NCBI GenBank assembly: GCA_024639925.1 | Contig: JAHEGA010000003.1 | Span: forward strand, 1 to 49,124 | Direction of reading: 5' to 3' | Length of the DNA: 49,124 nucleotides | Source of the DNA: Microbacteriaceae bacterium | GTDB taxonomy: Bacteria; Actinomycetota; Actinomycetes; Actinomycetales; Microbacteriaceae | Part shown: positions 33,338 to 41,461 of the stretch, one piece after another | Layout of the letters: the number at the start of each line of letters is the position of its first letter | Position numbering within the stretch: the stretch's first letter is position 1 | Made by a program: the position numbers and the translations under genes | Notes under the pieces: generated by a model | Databases searched by the model: none | The model's input: the letters and a program-made list of their open reading frames with translations, nothing else | Told to the model about the DNA's origin: nothing

Positions 33338-34608
33338 GCAGATTTCTCTCGCCGGGCGGTGGTCTTGTTAACAATCGTCGGAGGCGCGTTTTTCAACACA
33401 GCATCGCGAGTGATGATGACTCGTTCGACGTTATCCGACGAGGGAACATCAAACATCACCGAACCCAGGACTTCCTCCAGGATCGCACGGAGCCCCCGCG
33501 CGCCGGTCTGGCGAATTTCCGCGAGTGACGCGATTTCTTCCAAAGCGTCCTGCTCAAATTCCAGGTTCACTCCATCGAGGACAAACATGCGCTGATACTG
33601 CTTGATCAACGCATTCTTCGGGGTGGTCAGAATGTCGATGAGCGCTGTCTGATCCAGCGGGGTCACTGTTGTGACCACCGGTAAGCGTCCGATGAATTCG
33701 GGTATCAAACCAAATTTGTGGAGGTCTTCAGGCAGAACTTGACTGAACAGGTCTTCCGACGCATCTTTGCTATGAAGCGGCGCACCAAAACCGATGCCGT
33801 GGCGACCGACACGAGCCGAGATGATGTCCTCAAGACCAGCAAAAGCTCCGGCCACGATGAAGAGGACATTGGTCGTGTCGATCTGAATGAACTCTTGTTG
33901 CGGATGCTTACGCCCGCCCTGGGGCGGAACCGCAGCTACCGTTCCTTCCAGAATCTTGAGGAGGGCTTGCTGCACTCCCTCACCGGAGACATCTCTGGTG
34001 ATGGACGGGTTCTCCGCTTTTCGGGCAATCTTGTCGACTTCGTCAACGTAGATAATTCCAGTTTCTGCGCGTTTCACGTCATAGTCGGCTGCTTGGAGGA
34101 GCTTCAGAAGGATGTTCTCGACATCTTCCCCGACATAGCCCGCCTCGGTGAGTGCAGTCGCATCGGCAACGGCAAAGGGAACGTTGAGACGCTTGGCCAG
34201 GGTTTGTGCCAGATAGGTTTTTCCGCAACCAGTCGGTCCAATCAGCAAGATGTTGCTTTTTTGGATATCGACACCCTCCTCGGCCTCGACCGCGTGAGGT
34301 GCGGTCGTAGCCCGGACTCGCTTGTAGTGGTTGTACACCGCTACCGAGAGCGACTTTTTCGCAGCCTCCTGGCCAATGACATATTCCTCGAGGAAGTCGT
34401 AGATTTCCTTGGGCTTGGGCAGATCAAAATCGCCGACAGCTTGGGCCGTGCCCTCGGACTGACGTTCATCAATAATCTCGTTGCACAGCTCAACGCACTC
34501 ATCGCAGATGTACACGCCCGGTCCGGCAATGAGTTGCTGAACCTGCTTCTGGCTCTTTCCACAGAACGAGCATTTGAGGAGCTCGCCTGTTTCACCCGTG
34601 CGTGACAT
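33334..34608 (-). CDS. clpX: ATP-dependent Clp protease ATPase subunit ClpX
   Basis: AAA+ unfoldase that feeds substrates to ClpP1P2. The 424-aa protein has the N-terminal C4 zinc domain (CSFCGKSQ then CDECVELC, residues 13-43), Walker A GPTGCGKTYLAQ near 122, Walker B IIYVDEVDKIARK near 186, the GYVG pore loop, the RKHPQQEF loop and the C-terminal small domain. An IGF-type ClpP-binding loop is represented by HGIGFGAPL near 268. AAGGAAGG precedes the ATG. It is separated from clpP2 by a gene on the other strand, so it has its own promoter in 34609-34716. Confidence 0.97.
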   Translation of the reverse strand: MSRTGETGELLKCSFCGKSQKQVQQLIAGPGVYICDECVELCNEIIDERQSEGTAQAVGDFDLPKPKEIYDFLEEYVIGQEAAKKSLSVAVYNHYKRVRATTAPHAVEAEEGVDIQKSNILLIGPTGCGKTYLAQTLAKRLNVPFAVADATALTEAGYVGEDVENILLKLLQAADYDVKRAETGIIYVDEVDKIARKAENPSITRDVSGEGVQQALLKILEGTVAAVPPQGGRKHPQQEFIQIDTTNVLFIVAGAFAGLEDIISARVGRHGIGFGAPLHSKDASEDLFSQVLPEDLHKFGLIPEFIGRLPVVTTVTPLDQTALIDILTTPKNALIKQYQRMFVLDGVNLEFEQDALEEIASLAEIRQTGARGLRAILEEVLGSVMFDVPSSDNVERVIITRDAVLKNAPPTIVNKTTARREKSA

Positions 34609-34705
34609 CAGAGGCCTTCCTTACGCGGCAATCGCCTCTTGGAGCCTACCCGCGACCACCACGCGGGCAGGGATTTTCCCCAGGTGGCGCTGGGTGTGGC
34701 GGGAA

Positions 34706-34711
34706 TACACT
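34706..34711 (+). promoter_or_regulatory. Probable -10 TACACT of the CopC-like gene
   Basis: TACACT fits TANNNT and ends 5 nt before an in-frame GTG (34717) and 8 nt before the following ATG (34720). No ribosome binding site is present, so this is another near-leaderless start. Which of the two codons is used cannot be decided by eye. Confidence 0.45.
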
Positions 34712-34719
34712 GAAGCGTG

Positions 34720-35364
34720 ATGAGAGATTCCCGAGTCTGGCCGCGCACCACCGCGGTGGCGTTTGCCCTCACCGCCATGGCGGGCCTTTTTCTCAGCCCC
34801 GGCATTCCCGCTTTCGCCCACAATGTCGTCGAAGAGCGCATCCCCGCTCCTGACTCCATCGTGACCCAGAGCCCAGTGAACATATCAATTGCGACCGACG
34901 GGACTTTCCTGGACCTCGGCGGCGAAGGTCGCGGTTTTGCGATTGTCGTGCGAGATATCAATGGTCTGCACTTTGGCGATGGATGCCTGGATCTGCGTGA
35001 GGGCAGAATGACGGCGTCCGTGGAACTAGGCCAGGCTGGTGTGTACGAAGTGGCGTACCAATTTGTGTCCGCCGATGGTCACAGTTTGTCCGAAAGCTAC
35101 GAGTTCACCTTCGCGCCGGAAGGGGAATATTCGATAGCTCCCGGTTATCAAAACCCACCGGAGTGTGGTGTGGAACCACTCAGCACGACCGACGTGGCGG
35201 AAACAACGAACACGCCGGCTGAACCGCAAGGATCTGACCCCGTTTCCGCAGCCGAAGCCAGCCATAACGGGTGGGTGATCGGAGCAGGGATTGCGACAAC
35301 GATTGCTGCGCTGGCGCTCTTGGCGATGATTCGACAGTCATCACACAGGGCTAACCGGCAGTAA
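34720..35364 (+). CDS. CopC-domain periplasmic copper protein with C-terminal anchor
   Basis: A 214-aa exported protein. The signal peptide (about residues 1-31) ends in IPAFA, and cleavage there would leave a mature N-terminal His (HNVVEERIPAP), as in CopC histidine-brace proteins. The CopC/YobA beta-sandwich follows (residues 32-135), with the second metal motif SADGHSLSESYEF near 118 (Asp and His ligands). A low-complexity linker (STTDVAETTNTPAEPQG) and a single C-terminal membrane helix (about 184-204) complete the protein. No CopD domain is fused. It is inserted on the plus strand between clpX and clpP2. Its stop overlaps the convergent clpP2 stop by 14 bp. The alternative start at 34717 is GTG. 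Confidence 0.87.
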   Translation: MRDSRVWPRTTAVAFALTAMAGLFLSPGIPAFAHNVVEERIPAPDSIVTQSPVNISIATDGTFLDLGGEGRGFAIVVRDINGLHFGDGCLDLREGRMTASVELGQAGVYEVAYQFVSADGHSLSESYEFTFAPEGEYSIAPGYQNPPECGVEPLSTTDVAETTNTPAEPQGSDPVSAAEASHNGWVIGAGIATTIAALALLAMIRQSSHRANRQ

Positions 35365-36049
35365 CTGCCTCCGGGCCTTTCACCGGGCTGGCGGCACCCT
35401 GCGACTTGCGAGTGTTCAGCACCTGGTCGATCAGGCCATATTCCAACGCTTCATCAGCGGTCAGAATCTTGTCGCGATCGATGTCGCGGTGAACTTCCTC
35501 GACGCTCTTCTTCGAATGGCTGGAGAGCGTGTGTTCCAGCCAGTCGCGCAGCCGAGCAATTTCGTTCGCCTGAATCTCGATGTCTGAGGCTTGACCGCGG
35601 CCCGCCTCGCCCATCATCGGCTGGTGAATGAGGACTCGTGAGTTGGGGAGCGCGAGGCGCTTCCCGGGCTCACCGCCGGCCAAAATGACGGCCGCAGCTG
35701 AGGCAGCCTGCCCCAGCACCACAGTTTGGATTTGGGGGCGCACGTACTGCATGGTGTCATAGATCGCCGTCATCGCAGTGAAAGAACCACCCGGTGAGTT
35801 GATGTACATCACGATGTCGCGGTCGGGGTCCTGGCTCTCGAGAACGAGGAGTTGCGCCATGACATCATCGGCCGAGGCGTCATCCACCTGGACGCCCAGG
35901 AAGACAATGCGGTCTTCAAAAAGCTTGGCGTAGGGGTCTTGACGCTTGAAACCGTAGCTGGTGCGCTCTTCGAAGGTCGGCAGGATGTACCGTGCCTCGG
36001 GCATGGGGAAGGACGATTGGGCACTGGGGCCAAAGTTGGTCGTTGTCAT
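35351..36049 (-). CDS. clpP2: ATP-dependent Clp protease proteolytic subunit ClpP2
   Basis: A 232-aa serine peptidase subunit. It has the ClpP2-type N-terminus ending ARYILPTFEERTSYG and the catalytic triad: Ser in LGQAASAAAV near residue 117, His in VLIHQPMM near 143 and Asp in RDIDRDKI near 190. In mycobacteria ClpP1 and ClpP2 form a mixed tetradecamer, and each is the partner of the other. The gene follows clpP1 by 5 nt. The C-terminal tail (ASPVKGPEAVTAG) is longer than in Mycobacterium. The convergent CopC gene overlaps its 3' end. Confidence 0.96.
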   Translation of the reverse strand: MTTTNFGPSAQSSFPMPEARYILPTFEERTSYGFKRQDPYAKLFEDRIVFLGVQVDDASADDVMAQLLVLESQDPDRDIVMYINSPGGSFTAMTAIYDTMQYVRPQIQTVVLGQAASAAAVILAGGEPGKRLALPNSRVLIHQPMMGEAGRGQASDIEIQANEIARLRDWLEHTLSSHSKKSVEEVHRDIDRDKILTADEALEYGLIDQVLNTRKSQGAASPVKGPEAVTAG

Positions 36050-36054
36050 GATGC

Positions 36055-36657
36055 CTACTTCTTCTTTCCCTGCTCGGTTCCGCCGCCACCGACAACGTCG
36101 CTAGCAGAAGAGCGGATGTGGTCCACAAAGCCGTATTCGAGGGCCTCTTCAGCGCTAAACCAGCGATCCCGATCGCCATCTTCGGTGATCTGCTCGAGCG
36201 ATTTGCCGGTTGCGTCGGCCGTGATCTGGGCGAGGCGCTTCTTCATATCGTTGATGAGGTGGGCCTGCGTCTGGATATCGCTGGCAGTACCACCGAACCC
36301 GCCGTGGGGCTGGTGAAGAAGCACACGAGCGTTGGGGGTGATGTAGCGCTTACCTTTCGTCCCCGCGGTCAGCAAGAGCTGGCCCATCGAGGCCGCCATA
36401 CCAATACCGACGGTCACGATGTCATTGGGCACAAACTGCATGGTGTCGTAGATCGCCATACCGGCGGTGATAGAACCACCGGGAGAGTTGATGTACAGGT
36501 AGATGTCTTTTTCCGGGTCCTCGGCAGCCAACAACAGCAGCTTGGCGGCAATTTCGTTCGCATTGTCGTCGCGAACTTCTGAACCCAGCCAAATGATGCG
36601 ATCTTTCAGCAACCGATCAAAAACGTTCGGTTGCATCATGCTTTCAGTCATCGTCAC
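36055..36657 (-). CDS. clpP1: ATP-dependent Clp protease proteolytic subunit ClpP1
   Basis: A 200-aa serine peptidase. Its triad is Ser in IGMAASMGQLL near residue 95, His in VLLHQPHGG near 120 and Asp in EDGDRDRW near 170; YINSPGGSITAGMAIYDTMQ is the substrate-cleft strand. The start is a GTG at 36657, 9 nt after GGAG; a downstream ATG at 36651 is the alternative. A 24-bp inverted repeat and a -10-like GATACT lie upstream. It is co-transcribed with clpP2. Confidence 0.96.
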   Translation of the reverse strand: MTMTESMMQPNVFDRLLKDRIIWLGSEVRDDNANEIAAKLLLLAAEDPEKDIYLYINSPGGSITAGMAIYDTMQFVPNDIVTVGIGMAASMGQLLLTAGTKGKRYITPNARVLLHQPHGGFGGTASDIQTQAHLINDMKKRLAQITADATGKSLEQITEDGDRDRWFSAEEALEYGFVDHIRSSASDVVGGGGTEQGKKK

Positions 36658-36699
36658 GATGGTGGTCTCCTTGGTAGCTCACGAGGTCGATGGTTCGAG

Positions 36700-36729
36700 A
36701 GTATCGGGGCGTGGCACGTGGCCCGCCCC
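36700..36729 (-). promoter_or_regulatory. Inverted repeat with CACGTG core and adjoining -10 for clpP1
   Basis: The sequence at 36706-36729 reads GGGGCGGGC-CACGTG-CCACGCCCC in the minus-strand sense: outer arms GGGGCG/CGCCCC match perfectly, the inner part has two mismatches, and the centre CACGTG is a palindrome. GATACT (36705-36700) follows directly and matches TATAAT at 4 of 6 positions, while the -35 is poor. It is not a terminator for tig because no T-run follows. An operator for an activator such as ClgR is possible, but it does not match the published ClgR pattern CGC-N5-GCG exactly. Confidence 0.4.
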
Positions 36730-36756
36730 TGTTCGCCCTCGGCAGAGTGCGCGCCC

Positions 36757-38103
36757 CTAGGCGTGTTCGTCGGCCTTGGCGCTGTCCGCCACAGCCTGCG
36801 CGATGGCGTCCTCAGCAGAGTCATCCCCCGTGCTCAAGACGGAACTCAAGTCGACCTTTTTGCCCTTCGAATCCTTCACCGTCACGTCGGCAAGCGCGAC
36901 CGACAAGGACTTGGACCGGGCTACTTCGCCGACCATCGAGGGAATCTGGTTATTTTCTTGAAGGGTTTGGATGAACTCCGAAGGCTCCATGCCGTACTGG
37001 CTCGCCGACTGCATCAGGTACTGGGTGAGTTCGTTTTGTCCCACCTCAACCTCCAGTTTTTCGACTAACGCGTCGAGCAACAGCTGGGTGCGCAGTGACT
37101 TCTCGGTGGACTCCACCACTTCCTTGCGGTGAACGTCATCATCCATGCGGTTTTCACCCTCGAGGTGGCGGTTCACTTCAGCGTCGACGACGCCTTGAGG
37201 CAGGGGCATGTCGACGTCAGCGAGCATCTTCTCCACCAGAGCGTCACGCGCCTCTTGGGCTTGTGCGAACAAGCCCTTGCGCTCGACCTGAGTTTTCAGG
37301 TCGTCTTTGAGTTCTTTGATGGTGTCGAACTGACTGGCAATTTGAGCGAAATCATCATCCGCCTCCGGAAGTTCGCGCTCTTTCACGCTCAACACCGTTA
37401 GGGCAATCTGGGCCATTTCGCCTTCGTGATCTCCACCCAGCAGCTTCGATTCGAAGGTTGTCTCCTCCCCTGCCGTCAGGGTGTCGAGAGCCTCATCGAT
37501 TCCATCGATGAGCTGGCCGGATCCGACCTCGTAGCTAATGGAGCTGGCGCTATCGATGGTGTTGTCGCCAATCGTGGCTTCCAGGTCGATCTGGACGAAG
37601 TCTCCACTCTTGATCGGACGGTCCACCGTCACCAGGTTGCCAAAGCGGGCGCGCAACTCATCGAGTTCCGCCTCGACCTCTGCTTTGCCAACCTCGGTTG
37701 CGGCCACCTCCAGGGTGTACTTCGCAAAAGCCGGGATGGTGAAGTCGGGGCGCACATCGACCTCGACGTCCACGACCAGGTCACCGGAGAAGTCTTTGTC
37801 CGAGGGCCACGTCTTGACATCCGCCTGCGGCTGACCGAGTGTGCGGAGCTTTTCTTCCTGCACTGCTGCCTGGAAGTAGCGGTCCAAACCTTCACTAACG
37901 GCGTGGTTGATCACTTCGCCGCGGCCCACACGCTGGTCAATGATGGGTGGGGGTACTTTGCCCTTGCGGAAGCCAGGGATGTTCATTTCCTCGGCAATGT
38001 GCTGATACGCGTGATCGATACTGGGCTTCAGCTCCTCGGGGCTCACCGTGATGGTGAGGCGCACCCGGGTCGGGCTCAAAGACTCTTTAGTGGTGGTAGG
38101 CAA
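36757..38103 (-). CDS. tig: Trigger factor
   Basis: Ribosome-bound peptidyl-prolyl isomerase chaperone. The 448-aa protein has the N-terminal ribosome-binding domain with the signature IPGFRKGKVPPPII near residue 40, the FKBP domain (about 150-240, GDFVQIDLEATIGD then GEETTFESKLLGG) and a C-terminal helical chaperone cradle. A charged tail follows (DDSAEDAIAQ). The start is a TTG at 38103 with GGGAGA upstream; the longer in-frame reading to 38196 covers the tRNA-Pro gene and is rejected. It leads the tig-clpP1-clpP2 order common in actinobacteria, but a 99-bp spacer with its own promoter elements precedes clpP1. Confidence 0.96.
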   Translation of the reverse strand: MPTTTKESLSPTRVRLTITVSPEELKPSIDHAYQHIAEEMNIPGFRKGKVPPPIIDQRVGRGEVINHAVSEGLDRYFQAAVQEEKLRTLGQPQADVKTWPSDKDFSGDLVVDVEVDVRPDFTIPAFAKYTLEVAATEVGKAEVEAELDELRARFGNLVTVDRPIKSGDFVQIDLEATIGDNTIDSASSISYEVGSGQLIDGIDEALDTLTAGEETTFESKLLGGDHEGEMAQIALTVLSVKERELPEADDDFAQIASQFDTIKELKDDLKTQVERKGLFAQAQEARDALVEKMLADVDMPLPQGVVDAEVNRHLEGENRMDDDVHRKEVVESTEKSLRTQLLLDALVEKLEVEVGQNELTQYLMQSASQYGMEPSEFIQTLQENNQIPSMVGEVARSKSLSVALADVTVKDSKGKKVDLSSVLSTGDDSAEDAIAQAVADSAKADEHA

Positions 38104-38138
38104 TGCTTTTCTCCCAATACGTGTTGTGGTGGTGTCCG

Positions 38139-38212
38139 TCGGGGCGACAGGATTCGAACCTGCGACCTCCCGCTCCCAAAGCGGGCGCTCTACCAAGCTG
38201 AGCTACGCCCCG
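38139..38212 (-). tRNA. tRNA-Pro (anticodon TGG)
   Basis: The minus strand forms a cloverleaf with acceptor CGGGGCG/CGCCCCG, anticodon stem CCCGC/GCGGG around TTTGGGA (anticodon TGG), and T arm GCAGGTTCGAATCCTGT. The discriminator is A and CCA is not encoded. It ends 35 bp before the tig start codon, so tig may be transcribed from or through the tRNA promoter. Confidence 0.97.
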
Positions 38213-38350
38213 ATGGTTGTGGCTGGATTCGCTGCCGTTCTTGGCTTGCCGAAGCACGCGAAACAAACCCTGACGAGTCTAGCCGGTTCGCTCTTTACGA
38301 AAGACCGAGCGATGGGATGCAGTAACATCGTGCAGGCAGGAGTTCCCTCC
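38213..38350. other. 138-bp spacer between divergent tRNA-Pro and tRNA-Gly
   Basis: This must hold promoters for both tRNAs. TAACAT at about 38322 is a reasonable -10 for tRNA-Gly but no good -35 is seen. Nothing else stands out. Confidence 0.5.
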
Positions 38351-38421
38351 GGGGATGTAGCTCAATGGTAGAGCCTCAGTCTTCCAAACTGATGGTGCGG
38401 GTTCGATTCCCGTCATCCCCT
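38351..38421 (+). tRNA. tRNA-Gly (anticodon TCC)
   Basis: Cloverleaf with acceptor GGGGATG/CATCCCC, D arm TAGCTCAATGGTAGAGC, anticodon stem TCAGT/ACTGA around CTTCCAA (anticodon TCC), and T arm GCGGGTTCGATTCCCGT. The discriminator is T and CCA is not encoded. Its last nine bases overlap the 3' end of the amidohydrolase gene on the opposite strand. Confidence 0.97.
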
Positions 38422-39924
38422 CCGAGTAAGTGCATTGTGCGTGATTGTTCCACCACTCACCGTCAGCGCGACAGTCATTTCGCGAAGCGCATCGCTGGAG
38501 CGTGGCGCATCACCCGCAAGGGCGTGAAGCAGCCATCGCGGATCAGCCTCAAGGGCGACAATGTGTGCGGGTTGTCCTACCTCGAGCGTCGTCCGGGTCG
38601 AAAATCGGAGTGCCTCATCAAAGGTGAGCCCGCCACCGGGATGCCACGGTTCGCGTCCATCCCGTGTTCGCGTCACCGCCGCCGCAATCTCGATCCAGGG
38701 GTTGAGCGGAGAAACCGGCGCATCCGAACCCAATGCCAGCGTCGCACCTTCGTCCACGAGCTTCCGAAGAGCAAACGCTCGCTCAGAGCGGTCTGCCCAG
38801 TAGACGTCCGTCACATCCCGGTCATCAATGGCGTGTTCCGGCTGGACACTGGCAACCACGCCTAAGGCGCCGAACCTCGCGAAATCGTCCTCTCGGACAA
38901 GTTGAGCGTGCTCGATGCGCCCATGCAGCTGGTGCTTCTCAAAAAGGTCCAACACGATGCGGTTTGCTTCATCTCCGATCGCGTGGACCGCCAACCAGAA
39001 ACCTGCCTCCTGCGCCTTGCACAGCAGTGCTTCGATCTCTTCTGGCGGGAAGTTCATGGCACCGTATTCCTCGCCCTCCACAGCGAGGTACGGCTGGACG
39101 CAGTGGGCGGTGCGGGTGTTCAGTGACCCATCGGTGATGATTTTGAACGGTCCCACCTGAACGCGCTCGGCGACAAGAGCACCGCTGGTCATGCCCTCGG
39201 CAATCGCTCGATCAAGATCTCCGGGATAGACGCCCGCTTCGACTTCCAGCGGGTAGGCGCCCTCATGGGAGGCAACCCGCCTCACCCAATCGGGCACGGT
39301 GTAGCCCATCTCCAAATCGACAATGCCCACCACTCCGAGAGATGCGGCGTGATGCGCTGCGTCCAACACCCACTCGTCCACCGTTTCGGGCGAGGCCACC
39401 CCCAACCGCTGGGTCAGCGCGAACCACGGGCCTTCCCGAATAATGCCCTGCTCATCGGCGTCCTTCACAGCAAACTGGGCAAGAGCAGCGCTGTTGAGCC
39501 AGCCTGAATGAACGTCCACCGACGATAAAGCCACCGGTGTTGACCCCGTGGCGGCGTCCAAATCTGCCAGAAGTTTCTCATCGGGCCAGAGGCCGTCTCG
39601 GTATTCGGTTCCGATCACAACCTGATCAGGATTCTCCGCTTCCTTGTTGGCAGCGACCGCGTCGGCCATCAGAGCAATCGCTTCGGCGGCAGAGCGGGCA
39701 CTGGCCAGCGACACCCGACGCCGGTGTTGCGCCCAAAACGCAAAGTGCACGTGTTCGTCCCACAGGCCAGGAATCACCACTCGATCATCGAGGTCGATGA
39801 CCTCGTGATCGCCGCGGGGTGCTTGCTCGGCCGGAAAAATCCCCGTGATGACACCATCGTGAACCACGATGTCGACACTTCCTTCGTCACGGTGCGAATC
39901 ACGAATGACGTGGGAGAGAATCAT
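38413..39924 (-). CDS. YtcJ-like metal-dependent amidohydrolase (Amidohydro_3)
   Basis: A 503-aa TIM-barrel hydrolase of the exoenzyme-regulatory YtcJ type. Metal and active-site motifs are GLWDEHVHFAFW near residue 53 (HxH), FKIITDGSLNTRTA near 258 (in the place of the bridging Lys), LAVHAIGDEANR near 315, RIEHAQLV near 339 and the final Asp in LALGSDAPVSPLNPW near 405. The natural substrate of this subgroup is unknown; formamide- or N-substituted compounds are hydrolysed by relatives. The stop codon and last two sense codons lie within the tRNA-Gly acceptor region on the other strand. It follows the Nei gene by 10 nt, so rpiB-nei-amidohydrolase may be an operon. Confidence 0.88.
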   Translation of the reverse strand: MILSHVIRDSHRDEGSVDIVVHDGVITGIFPAEQAPRGDHEVIDLDDRVVIPGLWDEHVHFAFWAQHRRRVSLASARSAAEAIALMADAVAANKEAENPDQVVIGTEYRDGLWPDEKLLADLDAATGSTPVALSSVDVHSGWLNSAALAQFAVKDADEQGIIREGPWFALTQRLGVASPETVDEWVLDAAHHAASLGVVGIVDLEMGYTVPDWVRRVASHEGAYPLEVEAGVYPGDLDRAIAEGMTSGALVAERVQVGPFKIITDGSLNTRTAHCVQPYLAVEGEEYGAMNFPPEEIEALLCKAQEAGFWLAVHAIGDEANRIVLDLFEKHQLHGRIEHAQLVREDDFARFGALGVVASVQPEHAIDDRDVTDVYWADRSERAFALRKLVDEGATLALGSDAPVSPLNPWIEIAAAVTRTRDGREPWHPGGGLTFDEALRFSTRTTLEVGQPAHIVALEADPRWLLHALAGDAPRSSDALREMTVALTVSGGTITHNALTRRG

Positions 39925-39934
39925 GTGAGCCTTT

Positions 39935-40852
39935 TCAGGACGTTTGGCAGGACGGGCAGAAATACAGCTTACGAGTGGCCATCATTTCTAAGACCACGGG
40001 GGTGTGGCAGGCACGGCACGGTCGGCCCTCTCTCTTGTACACAAAGTACCGATCCCCCGAGCGCCGCAAAGCACGCCGATACTCGGCAGGAGTGAGGTCG
40101 TCACGGGTCATCATGACGCCCGTTTTGACTCCTGTTTTCAACAGCGCGGTCCAGTCTTTCCAGAGCGCAATGGCGGTACCCTCATCCAGAGCCGACGCCG
40201 GGCGGTGGGGATCCAGTCCGTGGCGAAAGAGGATCTCTGCGCGGTAGACATTTCCGATGCCACTGACGATGCTTTGATCCATCAAGACAGCCCCAATGGC
40301 GCGGGAAGTTCCCCGCACTCGGGAGACAAAATCACGCTGACCTCGCACCCCCCGGTCAATCAGAGGGTCAGGCCCCAAGCGATTCTTGACAGCATCAGCT
40401 TCTTCCGGAGTGAGCACCTCGCAGGCGGTAGGACCCCTCAAATCCGCCACAACATCCTGGGTTTCTAACCGCAGGCGCACCTGGCCCCGGGGAGCCGGTG
40501 GAAAAGGCTCATCCGGGTCCACGACAGCGTCACTCTTCCCCACTCGTCGACGCGTGCTCCTCGGAGCTCCCAATGATTCTGCGGAGGGAGAGCCTGCCCG
40601 AGCCGAGTCACCCTGAAGTGTCGACACATCCCACGCGCCATAAATTCCCAGGTGAACCCGCAAGACATGGCCCGTGGAAAATGGCATAAACAGCTGTTTG
40701 CCTTTGGCTTCGGCGCGCTCAACGGCGGTTCCCGAGAGAAGCGCGGCGCCGTCTGTGAAGCGTCCCTGTGGCGAAGACGCCTGCACGATGGAGCCCGAAA
40801 AAAGTTCATCGAACAGCCGCGCCACGCGGTGAACGCTGTGACCCTCGGGCAT
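39935..40852 (-). CDS. Fpg/Nei-family DNA glycosylase (Nei-like)
   Basis: A 305-aa base-excision repair glycosylase/AP lyase. Mature Pro2-Glu3 and the Nei-type MPEGHSVHRVARLF give the catalytic N-terminus. LRVHLGIYGAWD near residue 64, the H2TH helix GNVYRAEILFRHGLDPHRP near 203 and the C-terminal zinc finger CRACHTPV then CPSCQ (about 280-303) are all present. A Ser/Arg-rich insert near 85-115 is less conserved. It starts 5 nt after rpiB. Assignment to Nei rather than Fpg rests on PEGHxVHR. Confidence 0.92.
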   Translation of the reverse strand: MPEGHSVHRVARLFDELFSGSIVQASSPQGRFTDGAALLSGTAVERAEAKGKQLFMPFSTGHVLRVHLGIYGAWDVSTLQGDSARAGSPSAESLGAPRSTRRRVGKSDAVVDPDEPFPPAPRGQVRLRLETQDVVADLRGPTACEVLTPEEADAVKNRLGPDPLIDRGVRGQRDFVSRVRGTSRAIGAVLMDQSIVSGIGNVYRAEILFRHGLDPHRPASALDEGTAIALWKDWTALLKTGVKTGVMMTRDDLTPAEYRRALRRSGDRYFVYKREGRPCRACHTPVVLEMMATRKLYFCPSCQTS

Positions 40853-40857
40853 GGGGG

Positions 40858-41346
40858 TTACGTGTTCAGGGAGAACCCGGAGATTGCTCCGGTGGTCTCG
40901 TATTCGGCCAGCTGGGCGATCCGGCGCTCATGCCGAGGTTCTCCGCTGAAAGACGCGCGAATAAAGGTGTCAATGAGCAACAGTGCCTCGTCAATGCTGT
41001 GCTGCCTGGCACCCAGCGCGCACACGTTGGCGTCGTTGTGCTCTCTGGCCAACACGGCCGTGTCCACGCTCCAGACGAGCGCTGCACGAATGCCCGCGAC
41101 CTTGTTCGCCGCCATCTGCTCCCCGTTGCCCGAACCCCCAAATACGACGCCGAGAGCCTCCTCGCCGGCTCGTTGATCGGCAGCAACAGCCTGCGCAGCA
41201 CTGATGCAAAAGCTCGGGTAATCATCGTCAGGATCGAAGCTTTGTGGACCGTGGTCAATGACATCGTGACCGGAGAGCGATAGGTGCTCTGCGACATCTT
41301 TGCTGAAGTCCAACCCGGCGTGATCGGTGGCGATGTGAATGCGCAT
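40858..41346 (-). CDS. rpiB: Ribose-5-phosphate isomerase B
   Basis: Interconverts ribose-5-phosphate and ribulose-5-phosphate in the pentose phosphate pathway. The 162-aa protein begins MRIHIATDHAGLDF, with the loop GGSGNGEQMAANKVAGIRAA near residue 70. In this loop Glu replaces the catalytic Cys of the E. coli enzyme, as in Mycobacterium tuberculosis RpiB. WSVDTAVLAREHNDANV near 91 is also typical. The start at 41346 has TAGAAT ending exactly 6 nt upstream and is probably leaderless; an in-frame GTG 6 nt earlier is the alternative. Confidence 0.95.
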   Translation of the reverse strand: MRIHIATDHAGLDFSKDVAEHLSLSGHDVIDHGPQSFDPDDDYPSFCISAAQAVAADQRAGEEALGVVFGGSGNGEQMAANKVAGIRAALVWSVDTAVLAREHNDANVCALGARQHSIDEALLLIDTFIRASFSGEPRHERRIAQLAEYETTGAISGFSLNT

Positions 41347-41352
41347 TCCCAC

Positions 41353-41358
41353 ATTCTA
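41353..41358 (-). promoter_or_regulatory. -10 element TAGAAT of a leaderless rpiB mRNA
   Basis: TAGAAT (minus strand) matches TATAAT at 5 of 6 positions and is followed by GTGGGA and the ATG. Spacing is the same 6 nt as at pabB, pabC, the VKOR and the MscS gene. A GGAGGA farther upstream is 18 nt from the ATG and is too far for a ribosome site. Confidence 0.6.
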
Positions 41359-41425
41359 CGAATTCCTCCCCGGACGAAGGATGTAACGATTCCTTCCCGG
41401 GGGTTTCTTTTCCCAGCTTTTGCCC

Positions 41426-41431
41426 TATTCT
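41426..41431 (+). promoter_or_regulatory. Probable -10 TATTCT of the DivIVA-like gene
   Basis: TATTCT lies 30 nt before the ATG at 41462; TTTCTT with a 16-bp spacer is a poor -35. A clear AAGGAG precedes the ATG, so this gene is leadered, unlike rpiB across the 115-bp divergent spacer. Confidence 0.4.
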
Positions 41432-41461
41432 TGAGGGAACTTCCGTGGCAAGGAGCCCTGA

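Noticed and set aside
36706..36750. ClgR binding site upstream of clpP1
   Set aside because: The closest match, CGC-CCTCG-GCA at 36734-36744, breaks the CGC-N5-GCG rule, so I report only the palindrome and not a ClgR site.
38104..38196. N-terminal extension of tig with an ATG start
   Set aside because: It covers the tRNA-Pro gene. The TTG at 38103 has GGGAGA upstream and gives the normal trigger factor N-terminus.
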